A DNA stretch of 37,419 bases from JAICWY01 sp964531205. Its GTDB lineage: Bacteria; Vulcanimicrobiota; Vulcanimicrobiia; Vulcanimicrobiales; Vulcanimicrobiaceae. Made by a program: the position numbers and the translations under genes. Location of the stretch: assembly GCA_964531205.1 (NCBI GenBank), contig CAZHGH010000024.1, positions 1-37,419 on the forward strand, read 5' to 3'. The notes beneath the pieces are model-generated. The model worked only from the letters and a program-made list of their open reading frames with translations, was not told where the DNA came from and did not search any database. This document shows, piece after piece, positions 1-7,001 of the stretch; the first letter of the stretch is position 1, and the number at the start of each line of letters is the position of its first letter.

Positions 1-16
1 ACATTACAGTGCTGTC

Positions 17-421
17 ATGAGACCGCTAAGCAATCCAGTCGATCTCGCCAATCGCCGGTACGTCATCCAACTCGCCTTAGCGATGAGCGCCTACGTCGTC
101 ATCCTCATCGCAAGCATCGAGCTGCTCAAGACGCATACGTATTCGCCCGGGCTGCGCGCCATGATCGCGGTGACTCCGGCGTTTCCGATGTTTGCCGTCG
201 TCTACGCCGTGTTTCGCTACGTCCAAACGGTCGACGAGCTGCTCCGTCAGATGCATTTGGAAGCGCTGGCGATTTCCGCCGGCATTACCGCCGCGCTCGC
301 AGTCACTTACACGTTCTTGGAAGGCGTCGGCTTTCCACACTCGCAGGCGTGGTGGACGTTCGTGTCAATCGATGCCTTTTGGGCTCTCTCGCTTCCGTTC
401 GTCAAACGGCGCTACGTATGA
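17..421 (+). CDS. small membrane protein, function unknown
   Basis: The 134-residue product has about four hydrophobic segments (roughly residues 15-37, 48-65, 82-100 and 112-127) with short basic loops, so it is an inner-membrane protein. I do not recognise a named family with certainty. Its stop overlaps the start of a Cro/CI-type regulator in an ATGA junction, an arrangement often seen for a small XRE regulator paired with a membrane protein whose role is unclear. The start lies 17 bases into the window, so an upstream promoter or an earlier operon gene would be outside view. A longer form cannot be excluded but is not needed. Confidence 0.7.
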   Translation: MRPLSNPVDLANRRYVIQLALAMSAYVVILIASIELLKTHTYSPGLRAMIAVTPAFPMFAVVYAVFRYVQTVDELLRQMHLEALAISAGITAALAVTYTFLEGVGFPHSQAWWTFVSIDAFWALSLPFVKRRYV

Positions 422-621
422 AGAACCGCATCCGCGTGCTGCGCGCGGAGCGCGATTGGTCGCAGGCAGAAGTTGCAGACCGCTTAGGCATCGCACGCCA
501 AACCGTCAATGCACTTGAAACAGGCAAATACGCGCCGAGCCTGCCGCTGGCATTTAAAATCTCGAAGCTGTTCGCAACACCCGTCGAAGACATTTTCGAT
601 CCCGATTCCGTAGAGGAGTAA
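418..621 (+). CDS. XRE-family (Cro/CI) helix-turn-helix regulator
   Basis: This 67-residue protein is essentially a single helix-turn-helix domain. Residues 3-58 hold the usual pattern: an RxxRxxxxWSQ opening, a turn around AxxLGI, a recognition helix with RQTVNALE, and the closing GKYAPSLPLAFKIS segment. The tail ends FDPDSVEE. It resembles the short YgzD/YozG-like regulators that dimerise on operators near their own gene. The start chosen is the ATG overlapping the stop of the upstream membrane gene; longer in-frame starts would add unrelated sequence. The target and signal are unknown, and the paired membrane protein is the obvious candidate partner. Confidence 0.88.
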   Translation: MKNRIRVLRAERDWSQAEVADRLGIARQTVNALETGKYAPSLPLAFKISKLFATPVEDIFDPDSVEE

Positions 622-626
622 TTCCA

Positions 627-1544
627 ATGAAACGCATCGCCTTCGCAGGCGTGCTCGCACTGAGCATGCTCTGGTTCGACATTCCCGCTACTGCCGCGGA
701 ACCGCCAAAATTACCGAATGCACAAGCGTCTTTCAGCAGTGGTTCGCTGCACGTCGACGTGTACGGAACGCCTGGAAAACCTGCGGTAATTTTTGTTCCG
801 GGCCTCACGTGCGGGCCTTGGGAATGGTCCGGAGAAATCGCGCGGTTTTCTTCGAATTATCGCATTTACGCGCTGACGCTGCCCGGATTCAACGGCGCTC
901 CCACGATACAGACGCCGCTGTTTGAAACGGTGACTTCGGATTTTTGGAAGTTGTTGCAGCAGCAGCATATCGAACGTCCGGCAGTCGTCGGGCACAGCAT
1001 AGGCGGAACGCTCGCAATTCTTCTCGCGGAGCAGCATCCCGATCGATTGCGTAAAGTGATCGCCGTGGACGGTTTGCCCGCATTCCCTGGAACGGAATCG
1101 TTGAGCGCCGATCAACGCGTCGCTATGGCCACCCAAAGCGCTGCGGCCCTAAAACAACTGACGCAAGCACAGTTTGCCGAGTCACAAAAACGTTCCGTGC
1201 AATTCATGGTGACCGCGCCTGCGGACGCGAACGCGATTGCATCGCTTGCGGCAAAATCAGATCGAAATGCCACCGAGCAATGGGTCCAAGAAGACCTGAC
1301 GCTCGATTTACGCCCGCAGCTATCGAACGTCACGATTCCGATCGTGGAAATCGTCCCCTTCGATCCCGCATTCGATCCGCTCGGCCCGGCGAAAATTTCC
1401 ACGGCCGAGGCTAAACGGCAGTACTATGCGTCGCTTTTCCAAGGCGCCCGCTCCGCGACGGTTCGGGTCGTGGCGCCCGCGCGCCACTTCATCATGTACG
1501 ACCAGGCGAGCGCATTGGACGCGCTGTTAGACCGCTTACTCTAA
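627..1544 (+). CDS. secreted alpha/beta hydrolase
   Basis: The 305-residue protein starts with a signal peptide (residues 1-24, ending ATAA). It has the alpha/beta-hydrolase landmarks: an oxyanion strand followed by GLTCGPWEW, a nucleophile elbow GHSIGG with Ser124, and a late ARHFIMYD segment placing His287 as the catalytic histidine. The acid residue is not obvious and I do not assign it. A GAGGAG Shine-Dalgarno sequence lies just upstream of the ATG, inside the end of the regulator gene. The protein probably acts outside the cytoplasmic membrane on an ester, lactone or amide; the substrate cannot be read from sequence. It is 5 bases from the XRE gene and probably co-transcribed with it. 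Confidence 0.85.
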   Translation: MKRIAFAGVLALSMLWFDIPATAAEPPKLPNAQASFSSGSLHVDVYGTPGKPAVIFVPGLTCGPWEWSGEIARFSSNYRIYALTLPGFNGAPTIQTPLFETVTSDFWKLLQQQHIERPAVVGHSIGGTLAILLAEQHPDRLRKVIAVDGLPAFPGTESLSADQRVAMATQSAAALKQLTQAQFAESQKRSVQFMVTAPADANAIASLAAKSDRNATEQWVQEDLTLDLRPQLSNVTIPIVEIVPFDPAFDPLGPAKISTAEAKRQYYASLFQGARSATVRVVAPARHFIMYDQASALDALLDRLL

Positions 1545-1572
1545 CGGGGCCTGATCGCAAACCCCAAGCGCT

Positions 1573-1610
1573 GCGGCGGGTCCTATTATAAGGAAGTTAA
1601 TACCCGCCGC
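1573..1610. promoter_or_regulatory. perfect 9-bp inverted repeat enclosing a TATTAT box upstream of nadA
   Basis: Arms GCGGCGGGT (1573-1581) and ACCCGCCGC (1602-1610) are perfectly complementary and enclose a 20-base AT-rich loop that contains TATTATAAGGAAG (1584-1596). No T-run follows, so a simple intrinsic terminator is unlikely. It could be an operator flanking the -10 box of the nad operon, or an RNA leader hairpin. No convincing -35 was found. The regulator is unknown; I could not match the arms to NadR, NiaR or NrtR sites from memory. Confidence 0.45.
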
Positions 1611-1673
1611 TCGCTCCTTCGCCTACCGGGGGAGGTGCCGCGGCCGCCCGACCGCAACCGTCATTACCAATTC

Positions 1674-2681
1674 ATGAGCGTCATCGAACTGCCTTACACG
1701 CCGGAAGTAGAGCGCGAAACCCGGCCAATCTTTGAGCGCGTCGCGCACGTCATTCCGGAAGTGGAATGGGCGGTGCACGCGCCATATGTTGCAGCGATCA
1801 ATCGTCTCAAACGCGAGCGCAATGCCGTCATTCTTGCGCACAACTACCAGGTTCCGGAGATTTTCCATACGGTTGCCGATATCGTCGGCGATTCGCTTGG
1901 CCTGGCCGTCGAGGCCGCGCGGACGAATGCCGACGTGATAGTACTGTGCGGCGTGCATTTCATGGCCGAAACCGCGAAGCTGGTGAATCCGGAAAAAACC
2001 GTACTCGTTCCGGATCTGCGTGCAGGCTGTTCGCTCGCCGAATCCATCACGGGCGCGGACGTACGGCTCATGCGCGAACGCTATCCCGATGCACCGGTCG
2101 TCACGTACGTTAACACGTCGGCTGAAGTGAAAGCCGAATCCGATATTTGCGTGACCAGCGGCAACGCTGTGAAGATCGTCAATTCGCTCGGCGCCAAGCG
2201 CGTGATCTTTCTTCCGGACGAGTATCTTGCGAAGTACGTCGCTTCGCAAACCGACGTGGAAATCATTGCGTGGAAAGGGCACTGCGAAGTGCACGAGCGT
2301 TTCACCGGCGCGCAGATTCGCGCGTACCGTGAAGACGATCCCACGCTGATCGTGCTGGCGCATCCGGAATGCCCGCCCGACGTGCTGGCTGAAGCTGATT
2401 ACGTCGGGTCGACGCAAGGCATGATCACATACGTCGACAAGCAACATCCCGCGCGCGTCGTTATGATCACCGAGTGCTCGATGGCGAGCAACGTCTCGGC
2501 AAATTTTCCCGGCGTGGAATTTGTACGCCCGTGCAATCTCTGTCCGCACATGAAGCGCAACACGCTGCCCAAGGTGCTGCATTCACTGCAGACGATGCAA
2601 TATGAAGTAACGGTCGAGCCCCACATCGCGCAGCGCGCACGTACCGCCGTCGAACGCATGCTGGAGCTTTCGAAGTCGTAA
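1674..2681 (+). CDS. nadA: quinolinate synthase NadA
   Basis: NadA condenses iminoaspartate with dihydroxyacetone phosphate to quinolinate using a 4Fe-4S cluster. From the ATG chosen here the protein is 335 residues. The three cluster cysteines are visible as C119 (LRAGCSLAES), C204 (GHCEVHE) and C290 (CNLCPHMK), with spacing of 85 and 86 residues like the compact family members. VHFMAETAK (residues 94-102) and VGSTQGM (244-250) are further signatures. An in-frame GTG at 1635 would add 13 residues, but the purine-rich stretch before it abuts the codon, so the ATG at 1674 is preferred with moderate certainty. The gene is first in a tight operon, 2 bases before nadB. Confidence 0.96.
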   Translation: MSVIELPYTPEVERETRPIFERVAHVIPEVEWAVHAPYVAAINRLKRERNAVILAHNYQVPEIFHTVADIVGDSLGLAVEAARTNADVIVLCGVHFMAETAKLVNPEKTVLVPDLRAGCSLAESITGADVRLMRERYPDAPVVTYVNTSAEVKAESDICVTSGNAVKIVNSLGAKRVIFLPDEYLAKYVASQTDVEIIAWKGHCEVHERFTGAQIRAYREDDPTLIVLAHPECPPDVLAEADYVGSTQGMITYVDKQHPARVVMITECSMASNVSANFPGVEFVRPCNLCPHMKRNTLPKVLHSLQTMQYEVTVEPHIAQRARTAVERMLELSKS

Positions 2682-2683
2682 TC

Positions 2684-4204
2684 ATGCGAAGCGACACGAT
2701 TATTGTCGGCGCAGGCATCGCAGGTTTGATGGCAGCGCTCAAACTTGCACCGATGAAAGTGACGGTTCTCTCGAAAACGCCGCTTGGCAGCGGCGCCGCC
2801 ACCGAATGGGCGCAGGGCGGCATTGCAGCTGCAATTGGTGCGGATGACTCTCCGGCGTTACATCAACTCGATACGCAGCGTGCGGGCGCGGGACTTTCCG
2901 ATGAAGCGATCGCGAAGATACTTACATTAGATGCACCGGCGCGAATCGACGAACTCATGGCACTCGGCGCAGCGTTCGATCGTACGGAGAGCGGCGATCT
3001 CGCATTAGGCCGCGAAGCCGCGCACAACCGGCGCCGCATAGTGAAGGCGGGCGGCGATGCGACCGGACACGAGATTCTCAAAACGCTTATCGCAGCGGTG
3101 CGCGCAACGCCGTCGATTACCGTCGTCGAACACGCCGTCGCGGATGATTTAATAGTGAGCGGTGGACGCGTTCTCGGCATCTATGCTCACGATGCACGCT
3201 CCGGCGAACGGTTGGTGTTTCGCGCAAATGCAACAGTGTTCGCCACCGGAGGCATCGGGCGCGTGTACCGCTACACGACAAACCCGGCCGAAGCTACCGG
3301 CGATGGTGTGGCGATGGCCGCACGCGCGGGCGCGGTGCTTGGCGACATGGAGTTCGTGCAGTTTCACCCGACGGCGCTTGCAGTTTTGCGCGATCCGCTT
3401 CCGCTCGTCACCGAAGCAATTCGTGGTGAAGGCGCGATCTTACGCAACGATCTTGGCGAGCGCTTTATGCTCGACGTGCATCCCGATGCCGAGCTGGCTC
3501 CGCGCGACGTCGTTGCACGCGGCATCTTCTTCCAACAGCGCGCAGGACGCACGGTGAGTTTGGACGCACGCGAAGCGATCGGTGCTGCCTTTCCTGAAAA
3601 ATTCCCGACCGTTTTCGCGGCGTGCATGCAGGCCGGCATCGATCCGCGCGTGCTTGCAATACCGGTTACCCCCGCAGCGCACTATCACATGGGCGGCATT
3701 GCAGTCGACGCATGGGGGCGTTCGTCGCTTCCCGGTTTGTGGGCGTGCGGAGAAACGAGTGCGAGCGGCGTGCACGGTGCAAATCGTTTGGCCAGCAACT
3801 CGCTGCTCGAAGCCCTTGTATACGCGGCACGCGTCGCGAAGGACGTTCGCGGTGCGATGACGCCGGACGGCGGCGGAAACGTTGCGCCGTATAAAGCGCC
3901 GCTTCCGGCGTCCGCCGATTGCACGCAAGCCGTTGCAGATTTGCGATCGGTGATGTACGCGAATGCGGGCCTGGTACGAGATGATGCGAGTCTGCGCGCC
4001 GCGCTCGCGCGGCTGGAAGAATTGAACGCCACGCACCCCGCGCAATGCAGTGAACTACGCAACCTGCTTGCGGTCGGGCGTCTGATCGTTGAATCGGCTC
4101 TTGCACGCAAGGAGAGCCGCGGAAGCCACTATCGCAGCGATTATCCCGATACGGATGAGGCCTTTGCAAAGCGTTCGTTCACACGACTCCAAAACGTTGC
4201 TTGA
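2684..4204 (+). CDS. nadB: L-aspartate oxidase NadB
   Basis: NadB is a flavoprotein oxidising L-aspartate to iminoaspartate, the substrate of NadA. The 506-residue protein opens with the FAD-binding motif IIVGAGIAGLMAA (residues 6-18) and has the family signatures EWAQGGIAAA, HNRRRIVKAGG, EFVQFHPTAL, HYHMGGI and the FAD-site segment GVHGANRLASNSLLEA. The C-terminal helical domain of the succinate dehydrogenase/fumarate reductase family is present. It has no segment typical of the quinone-linked fumarate reductases. The start ATG follows the nadA stop by two bases, and the 3' end overlaps the likely nadC start by about 50 bases, consistent with translational coupling. Confidence 0.96.
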   Translation: MRSDTIIVGAGIAGLMAALKLAPMKVTVLSKTPLGSGAATEWAQGGIAAAIGADDSPALHQLDTQRAGAGLSDEAIAKILTLDAPARIDELMALGAAFDRTESGDLALGREAAHNRRRIVKAGGDATGHEILKTLIAAVRATPSITVVEHAVADDLIVSGGRVLGIYAHDARSGERLVFRANATVFATGGIGRVYRYTTNPAEATGDGVAMAARAGAVLGDMEFVQFHPTALAVLRDPLPLVTEAIRGEGAILRNDLGERFMLDVHPDAELAPRDVVARGIFFQQRAGRTVSLDAREAIGAAFPEKFPTVFAACMQAGIDPRVLAIPVTPAAHYHMGGIAVDAWGRSSLPGLWACGETSASGVHGANRLASNSLLEALVYAARVAKDVRGAMTPDGGGNVAPYKAPLPASADCTQAVADLRSVMYANAGLVRDDASLRAALARLEELNATHPAQCSELRNLLAVGRLIVESALARKESRGSHYRSDYPDTDEAFAKRSFTRLQNVA

Positions 4205-5042
4205 TTCGCTGCCGGCGCTGCTCGTTGAACCGATCGTTCGCGCGGCGCTGCTCGAGGATATCGGGCACGGCGGCGATATCACGACCGATGCCATCATTCC
4301 GGCCAATGAAAGCGCAAGCGCGCAGATCGTTGCGCGCAAAGCAGGGGTAAGCGCAGGCGTCGACGCGGCGCGCGTCACGTTCACGCTGCTCGATCCGGAG
4401 ACAAGCATCGAAGTGCACGTGCACGATGGTGCGCGCGTGCAGCCCGGTGAAGCCATCGCGACGATCGCTTGTTCTGCGCGCGCGCTGCTTACCGGCGAAC
4501 GCACCGCGCTCAACATCATGACGCGCTTGAGCGGAATCGCAACGGCGACGCGTTCGCTCGTCGATTTAATTGCGGACTATCCCGCGCAGGTAGTTTGCAC
4601 GAGAAAAACCACGCCCGGTCTACGCGTGCTCGAGAAATATGCGGTTCGCTGCGGCGGCGGCGGCAATCACCGGTTCGGTCTCGACGACGCGGTGCTCATC
4701 AAGGACAATCATATCGTGCTGGCGGGATCGATTCGCGAAGCCGTAGAGAAAGTGCGCAAGCGCGCCGGCCACATGGTGAAGGTCGAAGTTGAAGTCGATA
4801 CGCTCGATCAACTGCGAGAAGCGCTCGATATGAAGATCGATGCAGTGTTGCTCGATAACATGACGCCGCAGCAACTCGCGCAGGCGGTCGAGATCGTTGG
4901 AGGCCGTGTGATTACCGAAGCGTCCGGAACTGTGACGCCGGAGAAGATCGTCGCCATCGCGCAAAGCGGTGTCGACCTCATTTCCTCCGGATGGATTACG
5001 CACAGCGCACCCGCGCTGGATTTAGGCCTCGACGTCGTATAA
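4155..5042 (+). CDS. nadC: nicotinate-nucleotide diphosphorylase (quinolinate phosphoribosyltransferase) NadC
   Basis: NadC converts quinolinate and PRPP to nicotinate mononucleotide with loss of CO2. Signatures include EDIGHGGDITTD near the N-terminus, the active-site block CTRKTTPGLR, the GGGGNHRFGLDD loop, IKDNH, VEVEVD, LLDNM and SSGWITHSAPALDLGLD at the end. The reading frame is open well upstream inside nadB, so the start is uncertain. The ATG at 4155 gives 295 residues and a 50-base overlap with nadB; a TTG at 4197 would give about 281 residues, closer to the usual family length. Neither has a clear Shine-Dalgarno sequence. With nadA and nadB it completes the aspartate route to NAD. 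Confidence 0.94.
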   Translation: MRPLQSVRSHDSKTLLDSLPALLVEPIVRAALLEDIGHGGDITTDAIIPANESASAQIVARKAGVSAGVDAARVTFTLLDPETSIEVHVHDGARVQPGEAIATIACSARALLTGERTALNIMTRLSGIATATRSLVDLIADYPAQVVCTRKTTPGLRVLEKYAVRCGGGGNHRFGLDDAVLIKDNHIVLAGSIREAVEKVRKRAGHMVKVEVEVDTLDQLREALDMKIDAVLLDNMTPQQLAQAVEIVGGRVITEASGTVTPEKIVAIAQSGVDLISSGWITHSAPALDLGLDVV

Positions 5043-5050
5043 TAAGGAAG
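5038..5050 (+). promoter_or_regulatory. TATAAT box merged with the ribosome binding site of the aminopeptidase gene
   Basis: TATAATAAGGAAG overlaps the nadC stop codon and ends two bases before the aminopeptidase ATG. AAGGAA serves as the ribosome binding site. The exact TATAAT is notable in such GC-rich DNA, but no -35 element is visible and transcription from it would start too late to retain the ribosome binding site. The 13-mer differs by one base from 1584-1596 upstream of nadA. Read as a ribosome binding site with confidence, as a promoter with little. Confidence 0.35.
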
Positions 5051-5052
5051 CC

Positions 5053-6450
5053 ATGGATACTCGTCAGCCGCCCCTCTCCGAACCCTCGACGAAAGCCAGC
5101 CACGACGCCGATTCGCCGCAAGCCCTGATCGATTTTATGTCGAGCGGCTGGCTCGATGCGCCGCTCACTGTTTCCACCATTCCGCAGATCGAGCGTTTCG
5201 CCGCCCGGCGTGCGGCGCTGTCGCACGCGTTCCCGGGAGCGTACATCGTCGTGCCGTCGGGTACGGAAAAAGTGCGGGCCAACGATACCAATTTTCGCTT
5301 CCGCCCCTCGAGCGATTTTGCGTACCTCGTGGGCGCCGGTGAGCCGCACGGCTTGCTCGTGCTGGAGCCGCGCGACGGCGGTCACGATGCCGTACTATTC
5401 GTTCCGCCTCACAACCGCGGCGAAGCGGCGTTCTTCACCGATCGCGTACACGGCGAACTGTGGGTGGGGCGCCATCGCGGCGTAAACGAGAGCCAACTCT
5501 ATTTCGGCGTGGATCGCTGCCGTCCGATGCAAGAGATTTCCTCGTATTTGGAAGATCTGCGCGCCGGTGGCTATAACGTGCGCAACATCGAAGAAGACGC
5601 CGACCTCGCGACGTTCGTCTCGGAGATGCGGCTGATCAAAGACGAGTACGAAATTGCCGAACTGCGTAAATGCGTCGAAATCACGAAGCGTGCATTCGAA
5701 GATGTCATACGGATTTTGCCGCGTGCAGTCTCGGAGCGCGAAGTAGAAGCGGCATTTTGGAGCCGCGCCCGCATCGAAGCAAACGACGTCGGCTATCTGA
5801 CGATCGCTGCCGCCGGGCATCATGCCTGCACACTGCATTGGAATCACAACAACGGACGCATCGTGAAGGGCGATCTCTTGCTCCTCGATGCAGGTGTGGA
5901 AGCGGAATCGCTTTACACCGCCGACATCACACGCACGCTGCCGGTGTCCGGAAAGTTCTCCGCTGAGCAGCGTACCGTTTACGAACTCGTCCATGCATCG
6001 CAAAAGGCCGCGTTCGAACAAGTGAAGCCGGGCAACCATTTTCTCGAACCGAACCGCGCCGCGATGCGAGTGCTCGCACAAGGATTGATCGATCTCGGCA
6101 TTCTGAGGCGCTCGCTCGATGAAGCACTCGATCCCGAAAAGCAATACTACCGGCGGTACACGCTGCACAACGTTAGCCATATGCTCGGCATCGACGTGCA
6201 CGACTGTGCGAAGGCACGTACCGAAAACTACCGCTACGGGAAGCTTCGTGAAAACATGGCGCTGACCGTTGAGCCCGGATTGTACTTTCAGCCGGACGAT
6301 GCGACGGTACCGGAGCGATTCCGCGGGATCGGCGTGCGCATTGAAGACGACGTCGTCGTGACGAGCGAGGGTTACGAAAATCTTTCCGCCATTCTTCCCT
6401 CCGCAACAAATGAGGTAGAAGCATGGATCTCGAGCGTTCAGACGCGCTAA
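5053..6450 (+). CDS. pepP: Xaa-Pro aminopeptidase (M24B), PepP-like
   Basis: This enzyme removes an N-terminal residue preceding proline, using a dinuclear metal centre. The 465-residue protein has an aminopeptidase P N-terminal domain (about residues 44-190, with FRFRPSSDFAYLVG) and a creatinase-fold catalytic domain. All five metal ligands are visible: D279 in LLDAG, D291 in TADITRT, H376 in HNVSHMLG, E407 in EPGLY and E431 in RIEDDV. H383 matches the second conserved histidine. The start ATG has AAGGAA close upstream. It sits between nadC and pncA with minimal gaps, though it has no known part in NAD synthesis, so its operon position may be incidental or may reflect shared expression. It is longer at the N-terminus (about 40 residues) than many homologues. 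Confidence 0.93.
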   Translation: MDTRQPPLSEPSTKASHDADSPQALIDFMSSGWLDAPLTVSTIPQIERFAARRAALSHAFPGAYIVVPSGTEKVRANDTNFRFRPSSDFAYLVGAGEPHGLLVLEPRDGGHDAVLFVPPHNRGEAAFFTDRVHGELWVGRHRGVNESQLYFGVDRCRPMQEISSYLEDLRAGGYNVRNIEEDADLATFVSEMRLIKDEYEIAELRKCVEITKRAFEDVIRILPRAVSEREVEAAFWSRARIEANDVGYLTIAAAGHHACTLHWNHNNGRIVKGDLLLLDAGVEAESLYTADITRTLPVSGKFSAEQRTVYELVHASQKAAFEQVKPGNHFLEPNRAAMRVLAQGLIDLGILRRSLDEALDPEKQYYRRYTLHNVSHMLGIDVHDCAKARTENYRYGKLRENMALTVEPGLYFQPDDATVPERFRGIGVRIEDDVVVTSEGYENLSAILPSATNEVEAWISSVQTR

Positions 6451-7001
6451 TCGTCGTCGACGTTCAAAACGACTTTTTGCCCGGCGGCGCGCTCGGCGTT
6501 CCCGCCGGCGATCGCGTGATCGAGCCAATCAATCGCATCATGCCGCTCTTCAACTACGTCGTCGGCACGCGCGACTGGCACCCAAAAGAGCATCCGCACT
6601 TCATCGATTACGGCGGCCCGTGGCCATACCATTGTTTGCAGGAAACGCAAGGCGCGGAATTTGCGCCCGGTTTGGACGCGAACGAATTTGACGAAGTGCT
6701 TTCCAAAGGCACGAATCCTTCGTCGCACGGCTACGATGCGTTCGAGGCAAACGATCTCGCGGCTCGCTTACGCGAGCGCGGCACGCGACGGGTGTTTGTT
6801 TGCGGTCTCGCTACGGACTATTGCGTGCGCGCAACGGCGCTGGCAGCAGCGGATGCCGGATTCGAGACGATTATCCTCGAGGATGCCGTCGCTGCCGTAA
6901 ACGCCAATCCCGATGACGAGCGCGCTGCACTCAGCGAGATGGCCGCGCGCGGCGTACAGTTCGCTAAAACGACGGATCTGCACGCGGCAACTCGCGCGTG
7001 A
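6423..7001 (+). CDS. pncA: nicotinamidase PncA
   Basis: PncA deamidates nicotinamide to nicotinate, feeding NAD salvage. The 192-residue isochorismatase-fold protein has the catalytic triad D13 (VVDVQNDF), K95 (LSKG) and C134 (ATDYCVRATAL). It also has the metal-binding set D51, H53, H57 and H70 (DWHPKEH, then WPYHC), which separates nicotinamidases from other isochorismatase-like hydrolases. The ATG lies inside the end of the aminopeptidase gene (28-base overlap), so translation is probably coupled. The stop overlaps the GTG of the next gene, an NCS1 transporter. The downstream salvage enzyme PncB is not in this window. Confidence 0.94.
   Translation: MDLERSDALIVVDVQNDFLPGGALGVPAGDRVIEPINRIMPLFNYVVGTRDWHPKEHPHFIDYGGPWPYHCLQETQGAEFAPGLDANEFDEVLSKGTNPSSHGYDAFEANDLAARLRERGTRRVFVCGLATDYCVRATALAAADAGFETIILEDAVAAVNANPDDERAALSEMAARGVQFAKTTDLHAATRA

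Noticed and set aside
1623..2582. Long open frame on the minus strand opposite nadA (about 319 codons)
   Set aside because: It lacks any recognisable motif, is rich in R and H, and is the expected antisense shadow of a GC-rich gene. NadA on the plus strand has all its cluster cysteines.
4155..4204. Possible frameshift or sequencing error at the nadB/nadC overlap
   Set aside because: Both proteins are full length and end or start at expected places; an overlap, or a later TTG start for nadC, explains it.
5395..6528. Long minus-strand open frame (about 377 codons) opposite the aminopeptidase gene
   Set aside because: Composition is that of an antisense frame, and the plus strand encodes a complete M24 metal site.
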